Positions 1-8,847 of a stretch of DNA of 33,870 nt are shown here, one piece after another. The position numbers were made by a program, and so were the translations under genes. The stretch covers positions 1-33,870 of the forward strand of contig NZ_BOMY01000015.1 of assembly GCF_016862435.1 (NCBI RefSeq), given 5' to 3'. The notes beneath the pieces are model-generated. The model did no database searches, was not told the origin of the DNA, and saw only the letters and a list, made by a program, of their open reading frames with translations. Origin of the DNA: Paractinoplanes tereljensis (GTDB taxonomy: Bacteria; Actinomycetota; Actinomycetes; Mycobacteriales; Micromonosporaceae). The number at the start of each line of letters is the position of its first letter. The first letter of the stretch is position 1.

Positions 1-96
1 GAAGCAACCGCGGCCCGAAGCAACCGCGGCCCGAAGCAACCGCGGCCCGAAGCAACCGCGGCCCGAAGCAACCGCGGCCCGAAGCAACCGCGGCGC
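1..96. repeat. Tandem repeat, 16-bp unit, 6 copies
   Basis: Six head-to-tail copies of gaagcaaccgcggccc; the first five are identical and the sixth ends in gcgc. Each unit contains the palindrome CCGCGG. The array starts at or before the window edge, so its true length is unknown. It lies 30 bp beyond the stop codon of the SDR gene on the minus strand. No reading frame of interest crosses it. Confidence 0.95.
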
Positions 97-125
97 GCGG
101 TAGCTGGGTCAAGGCGAGGGCGGGG

Positions 126-851
126 TCAGCGGCCCAGGACCGTGCCGCCGTTCACGTTGATGATCTGGGCGGTTACGAAGCCCCCGCCCGGACCGACCAG
201 CCAGCGGACCGCCTCGGCGATCTCGTCGGGAGCGCCGGAGCGCTTGACCAGGCTGGCGTTCACTCGGCGGTCGTGGCCTTCGGGCGTCATCCGGCCGTCG
301 AAGAACTCGCTGTCGGTGATGTAGCCGGGCGAGATGACGTTGGCCGTGATGCCGGACTCGCCCAGCTGCGTGGCCAGGTCCAGGACGTAGCCGTGCAATG
401 CCGCCTTGGCCGCCGAATATGGGCCCCCGCCGCCGCGCTGGGCGGCGATCGAGCTGGTCAGGATGATCCGGCCGCCGGGGCGTCGCAGCGACGGAAGCAG
501 GGCCGTGGTCATCAGCACCGCGGTGAGCACGTTGGAGTCGAGGGTGGCGTGCCAGCGGGCGGCCACCTCGTCGAGTGTGGAGTCGTCGCCGGAGATGAAC
601 GCGCCGGCATTGTTGACCAGGACATCCACCGGGCGGTCGCCCACCGCCGCCACGACCTGGGCGATCTGGGCCGGGTCGGCCACGTCAGCGGTGACCGCGG
701 TGGCCTGCGGGCCGATCCACTTCACCGCGTCGGCCAGCACCTCGGGACGGCGGCCGACGATGATGACGTCGTAGCCCTCCCCGGCCAGCATGCCGGCCGT
801 CGCCCGGCCGATTCCGGTTCCGCCTCCGGTCACCACCGCAAGTCTCGACAT
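126..851 (-). CDS. SDR family NAD(P)-dependent oxidoreductase
   Basis: A 241-residue classical short-chain dehydrogenase, normal length for the family, predicted cytosolic. The N-terminal Rossmann motif TGGGTGIG (residues 8-15), the NNAG motif near residue 80, a catalytic Ser in ILTSSIA and the YSAAK Tyr-Lys pair are all visible, so it should be active with NAD(P)H. The C-terminus has the usual INVNGG end. The ATG at 849-851 is preceded by AGGG at good spacing. It starts 22 bp after the stop of the Ser/Thr kinase gene on the same strand, so the two are probably co-transcribed. The substrate cannot be told from sequence. Confidence 0.9.
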   Translation of the reverse strand: MSRLAVVTGGGTGIGRATAGMLAGEGYDVIIVGRRPEVLADAVKWIGPQATAVTADVADPAQIAQVVAAVGDRPVDVLVNNAGAFISGDDSTLDEVAARWHATLDSNVLTAVLMTTALLPSLRRPGGRIILTSSIAAQRGGGGPYSAAKAALHGYVLDLATQLGESGITANVISPGYITDSEFFDGRMTPEGHDRRVNASLVKRSGAPDEIAEAVRWLVGPGGGFVTAQIINVNGGTVLGR

Positions 852-873
852 GATCCGACCCTAGTCCGGAACC

Positions 874-2610
874 TCACAGCGCCAGGGAGAAGCCCGTCCC
901 CTTGCGGGCCACCGGCGGCAACAAGGATGGGGCGGGCGACGCGTGTTCGACCCGCTTGCGAGGCGCTCCGCTCTTGCGGGGTGGCCGGTTCCGCTTGGTG
1001 CCGCCGACCGCCCGCTGGGCCTTCTCGGTGCTGGTGGCCTCGCTGACCTCTCGGGTGGTGCCGCCCATCACCTCGGCCCGGCAGCGCCGCCCGTCCAGGG
1101 TGAAGGCGAGCGGCAGCGGGTTGTAACCGCGGTAGTCGCCGCGCAACCAGAAGGTGCGCTGTTTGCCGCGGCCCTTGGCGAACACCTTGCGGCCCTTCTG
1201 GGCGACCGCTTTCGGATATCCGGTCAGGCGCTGAGAACCCGGGTAGACAAAGGCCACCCGCCACGGGCCACTGCCCACTTCGTCGGTGGTGGAGACCGTG
1301 AGCAGCGCCTCGTACTCCCGGCCCGAGTCGCGTTTCAGCTGGTAGCGGACCACGCAGGTGGTGCTCGGCGGGCCGGCCACGGCCGCGCCCGCGCCCGCCG
1401 CCTGGGCCTGCTCCGCGGTCGGGGACTCGCGACTCGCTGCCCAGCCGACGCCGGCCACGCCCAGCAGCGTCGCCGTGATCAGCAGGGCCTGCACGCGCTG
1501 CCGGCCGGCCAGGACGTGCCGGGCCACGCCGCCACCGGCGAAGAGGCCACCGCCGAGCGGCCGCGCTCCACCCAGGCGCAACCAGCCGCCGACCTTGAGC
1601 CCGGCCCGGAGCCGCAACAGGCTCACCGACGCCCGCAGCCCTCGAGGTCCGCCGGCCGGGACGGCAGCGGAACCGGAGGTGACAAGCGCTCGAGGGGCGG
1701 TGGCCCGGACCGGCGGCGGTGCATCCTCGGCGCACGCGCGAAGGGGCGGGAGGATGGGCTGGAGGCCGAGGGTGGCGGCGAGGATGCGGGCCGCCTCGGC
1801 TGCCCCGGGACGGTCCGCGGGGGTCTTGGCCAGGCAGCGAAGATAGAGCGAGCCCACCTCGGACGGCATTTCCGGCAGGTCGGGCAGCGGGTCGGGGTCG
1901 GCGTACAGGTGAGCGCGCAACGCCTCGGCGGTGGTCTCGGCGGGCCACGGCAGCCGGCCGGTCAGCGCGCGGTACAGCAGCAGGCCCAGCGCGTACACGT
2001 CGGTGGCCGCCCCGACCTGGGCGCCGCCCAGGCGTTCGGGGGCCAGGTAGGCGGGGGTGCCGAGCAGGCTGCCGTCGGGCGCCGCGTCGCGCTCGCCGAC
2101 GATCGCGGAGATGCCGAAGTCGACCACCTTGGCGCCGGCTCCGGTCAGCATCACGTTGGCGGGGGTCACATCGCGGTGCACGACCCCGCGGGAATGGGCC
2201 GTGGCCAGCGCGGAGGCCACCTCGACGACGACCGTGACCGCTTCCCGCCAGGGCAGCGGGCCGGCCCGGGCCAGCCGGGCCGCGACCGACTCGCCGTCGT
2301 TGAGTTCCATCACCACGTACGGGACGGTGACCTTCGCCGAGAGCGGTGACTCGCCGAAATCGAAGATGCCGGTGATGTGCGGGTGCACGAGCCGGGCTGC
2401 GGCCAGTGCCTCCTGCTTCAGCCGGTCGCGGAAGCTCTGGTCGTCGGCGAGCCGCGGCGACAGCACCTTGACGGCGACCGGACGGCCGAGTGTCTCGTCG
2501 TAGCCGCGCCAGACCTCGGACATGCCGCCGGTGCCGAGCTTCTCGAGGAGCCGGTAGCGCCCGGCGATGCGACGCGGGGCATCCTGACCGTTTCGCTCCG
2601 TCCGCCCCAT
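874..2610 (-). CDS. Membrane Ser/Thr protein kinase with extracellular CBM2-like domain
   Basis: A 578-residue Hanks-type kinase. Residues about 15-280 form the kinase domain: glycine loop LGTGGMSEVW, VAVK lysine, catalytic loop HRDVTPANV, DFG and the GTPAYLAPE segment are present. The catalytic loop has Thr where most kinases have Lys (HRDxKxxN); this also occurs in some active bacterial kinases. A Pro/Ala/Arg-rich linker follows, then one membrane helix at about 375-393. The outer part (about 410-510) begins with Cys-Val-Val-Arg-Tyr and ends FTLDGRRC, with GPWRVAF between; this order of Cys, Trp and final Gly-x-x-Cys is that of family 2 cellulose-binding modules. A Lys/Arg-rich tail ends the protein. 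I chose the ATG at 2608-2610, because residues upstream of it look untranslated; CACAAT lies 6 nt upstream, so the mRNA may be leaderless. Confidence 0.88.
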   Translation of the reverse strand: MGRTERNGQDAPRRIAGRYRLLEKLGTGGMSEVWRGYDETLGRPVAVKVLSPRLADDQSFRDRLKQEALAAARLVHPHITGIFDFGESPLSAKVTVPYVVMELNDGESVAARLARAGPLPWREAVTVVVEVASALATAHSRGVVHRDVTPANVMLTGAGAKVVDFGISAIVGERDAAPDGSLLGTPAYLAPERLGGAQVGAATDVYALGLLLYRALTGRLPWPAETTAEALRAHLYADPDPLPDLPEMPSEVGSLYLRCLAKTPADRPGAAEAARILAATLGLQPILPPLRACAEDAPPPVRATAPRALVTSGSAAVPAGGPRGLRASVSLLRLRAGLKVGGWLRLGGARPLGGGLFAGGGVARHVLAGRQRVQALLITATLLGVAGVGWAASRESPTAEQAQAAGAGAAVAGPPSTTCVVRYQLKRDSGREYEALLTVSTTDEVGSGPWRVAFVYPGSQRLTGYPKAVAQKGRKVFAKGRGKQRTFWLRGDYRGYNPLPLAFTLDGRRCRAEVMGGTTREVSEATSTEKAQRAVGGTKRNRPPRKSGAPRKRVEHASPAPSLLPPVARKGTGFSLAL

Positions 2611-2622
2611 GTGCCGATTGTG
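2611..2622 (-). promoter_or_regulatory. Possible -10 element of the kinase gene (leaderless)
   Basis: On the minus strand CACAAT (2617-2622) lies 6 nt before the kinase ATG and there is no Shine-Dalgarno sequence. This matches the usual distance from -10 hexamer to transcript start, so the transcript may begin at the start codon. No convincing -35 element was seen. Confidence 0.35.
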
Positions 2623-2690
2623 ACCCGAGGTCCGGGCCGCCCGACGCCGCACGGGAAAACCCACGAAGCAAACCGCGTGCCTGAACGGGA

Positions 2691-4157
2691 TCAGAAGGTC
2701 AAGAGCTGATCAACCGGGGCGTAGTTGTCGGTCAGCACCCGGGCATCACCGGCGAACCCGGGGCCGTCCTGCAGTGTCACCGGCTCCGGCAGTCCCACCA
2801 GCCCCGCCCGGATCGCGTCCAGCGGCAGCGGGCTCCGGGACGCCACGATCACGAAGTTGGAGCCACGTTCGCCGGCCAGGGCGTCGGGCGGCGCGATCAG
2901 GGCCACGTGCGGGAAGACCGCCGCGACGGTGGCCAGTTCGGCCTTGAGGAAGCGATCGGGCGGGTAGTCGATCACGTTCTGGGTATAGATGCCCCCAGGC
3001 CGGAGGACCCGGGAGATATCCGAGATCATCTCGCGGGTCGAGAGGTGCCACGGCACCACCAGATAGCCGAACGCGTCCCCGACCACCAGGTCAAAGGCGG
3101 AGGTGGGCTGGGCGGCCAGTCCGACCCGGGCGTCACCGACGCGTACGCGCAGGTCCGGACCGGTGACCAGGCCCAGTTCGCGCTTGTCGAGGTCGACCAG
3201 ACCGCCGTCGAGCTCGACCACCTGCTGCTGGATGCCGGGCTGGGTCTGCCGGAGGTATCCGGGCAGGGTGAACCCGCCGCCGCCGAGGTGCAGGGCGTCG
3301 CGGGGAGCGAGCACGTCGGCCACGGCCGCGATCCACTGGACGTACGCGAACTCGAGGTGTTTCGGGTCGGCCAGGTCGACGTACGAGTGCCGGGCCGAAT
3401 TGAGGATCAGCGTCCGCCCGCCCGGCACCGCCGGGTCCCGATCGACCCGCGCGCAGTGGTACGCCGTCTCAACGTCGCACGGGGTGGGCCCGACCGCGCC
3501 GAGGCCGGCCCCGACGAGTCCGACGCTGACCAGCACGGCCCGGGTGCGGGGCTGTCCGGGCAGGTCCCGCCGCAGCCACCAGGCCAGGGCGAGGCCGGCC
3601 AGGGCCAGCAGCGCGGCCAGGCTCAGGATGATCCAGTTGGTGGGCAGTGCCGCCACGAAGATGAACCCGGTGGCCAGGGTCGCCGTGATCGCACCGAGGG
3701 TTCCGACGCTGGACAGCCGCCCGACCACCGAACCGGTCCGTTCCAGGTCGCTGAGCTGCAGCTTCACCACCATCGGGGTGACCGTGGAAAGCAGGAACGC
3801 GGGCAGGAAGACGGCCAGGGCGGCGAGCAGCAGCACGGCCGGGGCGGCCCCGCCCCGGAGGATCTCACCGCCGTAGCGGACCAGCGGCAGCGTGACGGCC
3901 GTACCGATGGCGGCCAGCAGCAGGGCCGGGGCCAGCAGGGCACGCGGGTCGAACCGGTCGGCCAGGCGGCCGCCCAGCCAGGTGCCGTAGGCGATGGCGG
4001 CCAGCGAGATCCCGATGACCGAGCTGCTCACCTGCAGGGTGACGCCGACGTAGGGCCCGACCAGTCGCAGCGCGACGATCTCCAGGACCAGAACCGCGCC
4101 GCTGGCGGCGAAGACGAGTGCGGTGGCGAGCCCGGACGGTAACGCTCGGGGCGTCAC
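2691..4157 (-). CDS. Membrane-bound spermidine synthase-like protein
   Basis: A 488-residue protein with two parts. The N-terminal half carries several hydrophobic helices, starting with ALVFAASGAVLVLEIVALRL, typical of the membrane domain fused to SpeE-like proteins in actinobacteria. The C-terminal half (about 270-485) is a Rossmann-type aminopropyltransferase/methyltransferase fold, with LHLGGGGFTLPGYL as the nucleotide-site glycine loop, VVELDGG as the acidic loop and VVGDAFGYL following. Real polyamine synthesis is not assured; many such fusions have no tested substrate. The GTG start at 4155-4157 overlaps the TGA stop (4154-4156) of the upstream secreted coiled-coil gene as GTGA, so the two are translationally coupled. 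A longer reading to 4259 is open but has no homologous look. Confidence 0.85.
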   Translation of the reverse strand: MTPRALPSGLATALVFAASGAVLVLEIVALRLVGPYVGVTLQVSSSVIGISLAAIAYGTWLGGRLADRFDPRALLAPALLLAAIGTAVTLPLVRYGGEILRGGAAPAVLLLAALAVFLPAFLLSTVTPMVVKLQLSDLERTGSVVGRLSSVGTLGAITATLATGFIFVAALPTNWIILSLAALLALAGLALAWWLRRDLPGQPRTRAVLVSVGLVGAGLGAVGPTPCDVETAYHCARVDRDPAVPGGRTLILNSARHSYVDLADPKHLEFAYVQWIAAVADVLAPRDALHLGGGGFTLPGYLRQTQPGIQQQVVELDGGLVDLDKRELGLVTGPDLRVRVGDARVGLAAQPTSAFDLVVGDAFGYLVVPWHLSTREMISDISRVLRPGGIYTQNVIDYPPDRFLKAELATVAAVFPHVALIAPPDALAGERGSNFVIVASRSPLPLDAIRAGLVGLPEPVTLQDGPGFAGDARVLTDNYAPVDQLLTF

Positions 4158-5155
4158 AACATCGACAGATGGACGTGGTTGGTGTGCACCGCGGCCGGGC
4201 CTCCGCTGGCGCTGTATGCCTTCCAGCCAGTGCCCGGCATCCAGATCTGCCGGTACCAAATCACGTACATGATCCCGAGCCTATCCGCGTTCTTCACGAA
4301 GAACGCGGCCAGGTTGTTTCCGTACGTCTTGTCGCTGCCGGATGCCGCCACGTTCTGGAAGCCGGACTTGTTGGCCGAGAAGTCGCAGGCCCGGCCCTTG
4401 GGGTGTTCACCGGAGGACCGCTTGGAATAGCAGTTCGTGTAGTGCGTGAAGTCGGCCGCGACCGCTTCCTGATAGGCGTGCAGGGTGCGCGGCGTGACAC
4501 ATCCGGTCGTGGTCGGGTCGTCGATCGTGCACGACTCCTTGGGCCAGGACCCGTCGGAGTTGCGCGGCGCCGGCTTGGCGAGCGGCGAGTTCACGTTGAC
4601 GAAGCCACCGGCCGCGCCTCCGCCGCCGACGCTGCCGAGGGCCAGCTCGGCCTCTTTCTTCTTCTTGGTCAGCGCGGTGACCTGCTTCTGCTGCTCCTTG
4701 ATCTCCTTGTCGACGGCGGCCTTGGCGGCCTGCGCCGTCGCGAGATCGTCCCGGTACCGGCCGAGGATCTGGCCGTCGAGCTGGGCGAGCATGTCGAGGT
4801 TCTGGATGCGCTCCAGGAAGGAGTCGGGCGAGGACGAGTTCAGCAGCATCGACATGGTGCTGGTGCGACCCATCCGGTAGGACCGGTTGGCGATCGTGCC
4901 GACCTGGGCCTCGAGGGCCTTGGCCGAAGCCGTCGCGGTCACGACCGTGGCCTGCAGCTGGGTCTGCCGCTTCTTCGACGCGGCGAGTTTCTGAATCGCG
5001 TCGGCCTGACCCTTGGCCGCGGACTCCAACGCGTTGCGCAACGTCTTGTCGTCGCCCTCGTCGGGCGCGGCCAGAGCCGGCGTGCCCACGAGGAATACGA
5101 ACGCGACGAGCAGCGCTAGGACAGCGCTGATTCGCCGAAGGACAACCGCCGCCAC
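4154..5155 (-). CDS. Secreted coiled-coil protein with M15-like C-terminal domain
   Basis: A 333-residue exported protein. Residues 1-30 are a signal peptide with an Ala-Leu-Ala cleavage site. Residues about 35-185 are rich in Ala, Gln, Lys and Glu and should form coiled coils, like the N-termini of cell-wall hydrolase partners. A Gly-rich hinge (GGGGAAGG) leads to the C-terminal domain (about 225-333), with EHPKGRACDF and a final TNHVHLSML. This His...Asp...His-x-His spacing resembles the metal site of M15/LAS-type peptidase folds and matches the ARB-07466-type domain found in many actinobacteria. A role in peptidoglycan binding or cleavage outside the cell is inference. The GTG start has a strong GGGAGG ribosome site. 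The stop codon overlaps the start of the SpeE-like gene. Confidence 0.85.
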   Translation of the reverse strand: MAAVVLRRISAVLALLVAFVFLVGTPALAAPDEGDDKTLRNALESAAKGQADAIQKLAASKKRQTQLQATVVTATASAKALEAQVGTIANRSYRMGRTSTMSMLLNSSSPDSFLERIQNLDMLAQLDGQILGRYRDDLATAQAAKAAVDKEIKEQQKQVTALTKKKKEAELALGSVGGGGAAGGFVNVNSPLAKPAPRNSDGSWPKESCTIDDPTTTGCVTPRTLHAYQEAVAADFTHYTNCYSKRSSGEHPKGRACDFSANKSGFQNVAASGSDKTYGNNLAAFFVKNADRLGIMYVIWYRQIWMPGTGWKAYSASGGPAAVHTNHVHLSML

Positions 5156-5218
5156 GATTACCTCCCAGAAGTCAGCGCGGGGAACTTTACCGTGCTACGC
5201 AAGGGAGCTGCAGATCGT

Positions 5219-5992
5219 TCAAGTCGCCGAGTAACCACCGTCGACGAAGAGTGTTTGGCCGGTCACCGCAACGGCAGCTTCGCTGGCTAGAAAGATCGCA
5301 CACGCCCCGAAATCACCGGGTACGCCGTTTCTGCCGATCATCGTGCGCGCCGCGTGCGCGGCCACCTTGGCCTCGTCCGCGAAGACCGCCTCGGTGAGCG
5401 GCGTGTGCACGACGCCGGGCGCGATCGCGTTGCAGCAGACGCCATGCCGCGACCACGCCTCGGCCTGCGATCGGGTCAGCCCGACCAGCCCGGCCTTGGC
5501 GGCACCGTAGGCGCCGGAGTTCCCGTATGCGCGGAATGCCTGCTGGGACACCACATTGATGATCCGGCCCCAGCCCCGGTCGGCCATCCGCGGCCCGAAC
5601 GCCTGCCCGAGCTGGAACGGCGCGGTCAGGTTGGCGGCGAGGGTCACGTCCCAGTCGTCCATGGTGAGCTCGTCCATCGGCGGGCGACGATTCACTCCGG
5701 CGGCGTTGACGAGCACGTCGGGTTCGCCGTACCCGGCCAGGATCTTGTCGATAAGGCGCGCGACGGCCTCGCGGTCGGCGAGGTCCGCCGAGATCGCGTG
5801 TCCGACCGCGCCGTGCCCGCGCAGCTCGGCGATCACCTCGGCCATCGGCGCTTCGCGCCGGGCCACCAGCAGCACTTTCGCGCCGGCCCGGCCGAGGGCC
5901 AGGGCCATCGCCCGGCCGATGCCCGAGCTTCCGCCGGTCACCACCGCCAGGCGATCACCAAGACCGAAAACCTCTTGCAGGTACGCGTTCAC
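5219..5992 (-). CDS. SDR family oxidoreductase (gluconate 5-dehydrogenase type)
   Basis: A 257-residue short-chain dehydrogenase with TGGSSGIG near residue 20, NAAG near 95, VVSQQAF with the catalytic Ser, and YGAAKAG with the Tyr-Lys pair. It ends with LFVDGGYSAT, typical of active SDRs. The pattern is nearest to gluconate 5-dehydrogenase/3-oxoacyl reductase-like enzymes, but the substrate is not determinable. The GTG start (5990-5992) overlaps the TGA of the inositol-monophosphatase-like gene as GTGA, so both are translated as a unit and may act on related polyol or sugar phosphates. This is the last gene of the overlapping chain that begins with the PP2C phosphatase at 10046. Confidence 0.88.
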   Translation of the reverse strand: MNAYLQEVFGLGDRLAVVTGGSSGIGRAMALALGRAGAKVLLVARREAPMAEVIAELRGHGAVGHAISADLADREAVARLIDKILAGYGEPDVLVNAAGVNRRPPMDELTMDDWDVTLAANLTAPFQLGQAFGPRMADRGWGRIINVVSQQAFRAYGNSGAYGAAKAGLVGLTRSQAEAWSRHGVCCNAIAPGVVHTPLTEAVFADEAKVAAHAARTMIGRNGVPGDFGACAIFLASEAAVAVTGQTLFVDGGYSAT

Positions 5993-6798
5993 AGGACCGA
6001 GACGTCCGGGAACAGCGTGTCGCGAACCGTGCGCCAGATGTCATCGTTCGCGGCCACCAGCATGCCCCGTTCGGTGTCGGTCGGATGGTACGGCGAGCCG
6101 TCGAGGTGACGGACCGTGCCGCCGGCCTCCCGGACGATCAGTGAGCCGGGGGCGTGATCCCACGGCAGGATGCGCCAGAACAGGGCGAACTGCTGCAGGT
6201 CGGTGGCCACGGCCGGATATTCGTACCCCGCGCAGTGCCGACCCTCGGTGACCACGCCGAGCTTCGGCGCGTTCCCGTCGGCGATCTCCCTCAGGTGCGG
6301 CGGCAGATAACGGCGGCCGACCACGCCGCGCAGTGCGGCGGAGGCCGGATCGTCGGTGCGGGTCTTGACTCGTACGCCGTCCTGGTACGCCCCCGAGCCC
6401 GCCTCGGCCATCGTCAGATGGTCGCCGGGCACGTCGAGAATCCAGGACGCCACCGGCTCACCGTCCCGGAGCAGTGCCGTCATGATGGCGAACGGTTCCT
6501 TACCGGCGGCGAAGTTGTTGGTGCCGTCGACCGGGTCGACGATCCACACCGCACCGGAGTCGCCGACGTGGGCCAGCACCTTCGGATCGGCGGCCACCGC
6601 TTCCTCGCCCACCACCGTCGACCCCGGCAGCAGCGCGAGCAGGCCGCTGGTCAGCGCTTTCTCCGCCTCCTGGTCGGCGATCGTGACCAGGTCACCGGGC
6701 GACTTCTGCTGAATGTCGGCCTCGGCCAGGTGACGGAAGCGCGGCAGCACGATGGTGGCCGCGACCTCCCGCATGAGATCGGCGACCTGATCAAGCAC
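5989..6798 (-). CDS. Inositol monophosphatase family protein
   Basis: A 269-residue Mg-dependent sugar or inositol phosphatase of usual length. The metal site is complete: Glu-Glu in VVGEEAVA, the signature [12 protein letters not shown] (about 84-95), and the distal [15 protein letters not shown] near 215-229. Candidate substrates are inositol phosphate, histidinol phosphate, fructose 1,6-bisphosphate or PAP; sequence alone does not decide. The GTG start at 6796-6798 overlaps the end of the response regulator by 8 bp, and the stop overlaps the next SDR start. Its position inside a signalling operon is unusual for a metabolic enzyme and hints that the signalling genes respond to or control phosphorylated polyols, which is inference. 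Confidence 0.9.
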   Translation of the reverse strand: MLDQVADLMREVAATIVLPRFRHLAEADIQQKSPGDLVTIADQEAEKALTSGLLALLPGSTVVGEEAVAADPKVLAHVGDSGAVWIVDPVDGTNNFAAGKEPFAIMTALLRDGEPVASWILDVPGDHLTMAEAGSGAYQDGVRVKTRTDDPASAALRGVVGRRYLPPHLREIADGNAPKLGVVTEGRHCAGYEYPAVATDLQQFALFWRILPWDHAPGSLIVREAGGTVRHLDGSPYHPTDTERGMLVAANDDIWRTVRDTLFPDVSVL

Positions 6799-7246
6799 GC
6801 GGCGGCAACTTCACGACGCTGACGAAGAACTCGTCGATCTGGCGGATGACCTCGATGAACCGCTCGAAGTCGACCGGCTTGGTGACGTACGCGTTGGCGT
6901 GCAGTTGGTAGCTGCGCAGGATGTCCTCGTCGGCGGCCGAGGTGGTCAGCACGACGACCGGGATCCGGCCCAGTTCCTCGTCCTTCTTGATCTCCTCGAG
7001 CACCTCACGGCCGTCCCGCCGGGGCAGGTTCAGATCAAGAAGAATCAGATCCGGGCGTACGGCGTCCGCGAACTCGCCCTCGCGACGCAGGTAGGCGAGC
7101 GCCTCGGCCCCGTCGGACACCACGGTCAGCCGGTTGCGGACCTTGTGCTCCTCGAACGCCTCCTGTGTCATGACCACGTCGCCCGGGTCATCCTCAACCA
7201 GGAGAACCTCGATCGGTACGCCCTCGGCACGCGTAGGTGATGTCAC
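6791..7246 (-). CDS. Single-domain response regulator (Rcp1/CheY-like)
   Basis: A 151-residue receiver without output domain. The acidic pocket LLVEDDPGD, phosphoacceptor Asp in [13 protein letters not shown], Thr-Thr in VVVLTTS and Lys in YVTKPVDF are all present. The C-terminus with [15 protein letters not shown] is characteristic of the Rcp1-type receivers paired with phytochrome-type histidine kinases. It is probably phosphorylated by the kinase encoded immediately upstream, and may signal to the receiver-PP2C protein of the same operon or act as a phosphate relay. The GTG start (7244-7246) overlaps the kinase stop as GTGA. Confidence 0.92.
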   Translation of the reverse strand: MTSPTRAEGVPIEVLLVEDDPGDVVMTQEAFEEHKVRNRLTVVSDGAEALAYLRREGEFADAVRPDLILLDLNLPRRDGREVLEEIKKDEELGRIPVVVLTTSAADEDILRSYQLHANAYVTKPVDFERFIEVIRQIDEFFVSVVKLPPRA

Positions 7247-8847
7247 GCGGCGACCTCTTTCTGTCTCTCATCCGTCGCGTTCTCTTCAACGTCCGGGGCA
7301 CCGGGGAGCACCGGGATGGTGAAGTTGAGCGACGTGCCTTCCTCGACGTCGAGGTCCAGCCAGATCCGTCCGCCATGATATTCGACGATCTTCTTCACGA
7401 TGGCCAGCCCGATTCCGGTTCCTTCGTAGGCGTCCCGGGCGTGCAGCCGCTGGAAGATCACGAAGACCTTGTCGGCGAACTCGGCCTCGATACCGATGCC
7501 GTTGTCCCGGACCCGGATCACCCATTCGTCGCCGTCCCGGTCGGCGGTAACCCGCACGACCGGCGGCACGCCCTCCCGGCGGAACTTCAGGGAGTTGCCG
7601 ATCAGGTTGACGAACAGCGTGGTGAGCAGCGGTTCCTCGCCCTCCACGGTGGGCAGCCCGGACCAGCTGATCTCGGCGTCCTCCCCCGCTCGGACCTCCA
7701 GCTGGGACTTCACCTCGGTCAGCACCCGGTTGAGGTCGACCTCGGTGAACCCGGCGGTGATCCGCCCGATTCGGGAGAACGCCAGCAAGTCGTTGATCAG
7801 GCGCTGCATCCGCTGGGCGCCGTCGACCGCGAACGCGATGTACTGATCGGCGCGCTCGTCCATCTGCCCCGCGTACCGGCGCTGCAGCAGCTGGCAGAAG
7901 CTGGCCACCTTGCGCAGCGGTTCCTGCAGGTCGTGCGACGCGACGTAGGCGAACTGCTCGAGGTCCCGGTTGGACCGGGTCAGCTCCTCGGCCTGCACCT
8001 TGAGCTGGTCGTTGACCCACTCGATCTGGCTGCGCGCCTCGCGCACCTCGGCCAGTTCGGTGGCGATCTTCTGCCGCATGCCGTCCACGTCGGCGGCGAG
8101 GCTGGCCAGTTCCGGCGAGCCACTGCTCTCGATGTGCCGCTCGTAATCCCCGTCGGCGACCTCGCGGACCTGCTCGGCCAACTCCACCACCGGCCGGCTG
8201 ACCAGCCGGTCAAGCAGCAGGAGCAGGCCGGCCCCGGCGAGAATGATGATCGCGGCGGCGGCGATCTGGATCGACACCATGGTCTGACTGCTGTCCTTGG
8301 CCGCGGCCGCGGCGGCGGCCCGCAGTGTCTGGATGTTGTTCTGCATCGCGTCGATCGCGTCCCGCAGCGAATCGAAGGCGGTGGTCGAACCGGCCGCGAT
8401 CATGGCTCGGCCGGCTTCGGGACCGCCGGCGCGGATCGCCGCGATCACCGGATCGGCGACCTGCTCATGCCAGACCCGAGCGCGTTGCTTGACCACCTCG
8501 AGGGCCGCCTGGATCGCGGTGTCCTCCGGATTGATCAGCTCGTCGAGGCGACCCAGGAGGCGCTGTTCCTCAGCCTGGCCGGCCTTATACGGCTTGAGGT
8601 TGTCTTCCTTGCCGGTGATCGCGAATCCGCGGATACCGGTCTCCTGATCGACGAACGCCGTGTTCAAGGACTCGCCGGTGGCCCGCATCGGACTGGCCCG
8701 ATTGAGTACGTCGTCGAGCTGCCGGTTGTGCTGGGTCGCGGTGATCGCGGCGAACACGCCGAGGGCGCTGAGCAGGATGCCGACGGTGACGCACAGAGCC
8801 GTGATGCGCCGGCGCAGCGTCCACGTCCGCAGGTCGAAGAGCTTCAT
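7243..8847 (-). CDS. CHASE3-type sensor histidine kinase
   Basis: A 534-residue membrane kinase. Helix 1 (about 13-35) and helix 2 (about 188-210) flank an extracellular helical domain of about 150 residues that looks like CHASE3, with the motif [17 protein letters not shown]-like region and coiled coil follow. The phosphoacceptor box [16 protein letters not shown] is of the phytochrome-kinase type. The ATPase domain has [16 protein letters not shown] and GTGIGLAI, so it should be active. I start at the ATG at 8845-8847 (MKLFDLRTW), not at the longer open frame to 8991, whose Arg/Gly/Ala-rich reading is antisense noise of the preceding gene. This ATG overlaps the phosphatase stop as ATGA. Confidence 0.92.
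   Translation of the reverse strand: MKLFDLRTWTLRRRITALCVTVGILLSALGVFAAITATQHNRQLDDVLNRASPMRATGESLNTAFVDQETGIRGFAITGKEDNLKPYKAGQAEEQRLLGRLDELINPEDTAIQAALEVVKQRARVWHEQVADPVIAAIRAGGPEAGRAMIAAGSTTAFDSLRDAIDAMQNNIQTLRAAAAAAAKDSSQTMVSIQIAAAAIIILAGAGLLLLLDRLVSRPVVELAEQVREVADGDYERHIESSGSPELASLAADVDGMRQKIATELAEVREARSQIEWVNDQLKVQAEELTRSNRDLEQFAYVASHDLQEPLRKVASFCQLLQRRYAGQMDERADQYIAFAVDGAQRMQRLINDLLAFSRIGRITAGFTEVDLNRVLTEVKSQLEVRAGEDAEISWSGLPTVEGEEPLLTTLFVNLIGNSLKFRREGVPPVVRVTADRDGDEWVIRVRDNGIGIEAEFADKVFVIFQRLHARDAYEGTGIGLAIVKKIVEYHGGRIWLDLDVEEGTSLNFTIPVLPGAPDVEENATDERQKEVAA

Noticed and set aside
1..96. Possible CRISPR array
   Set aside because: Units are contiguous without spacers; it is a plain tandem repeat.
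943..2349. Plus-strand open frame opposite the Ser/Thr kinase
   Set aside because: Low-complexity Gly/Arg/Ala product with no motif; the minus strand encodes an intact kinase there.
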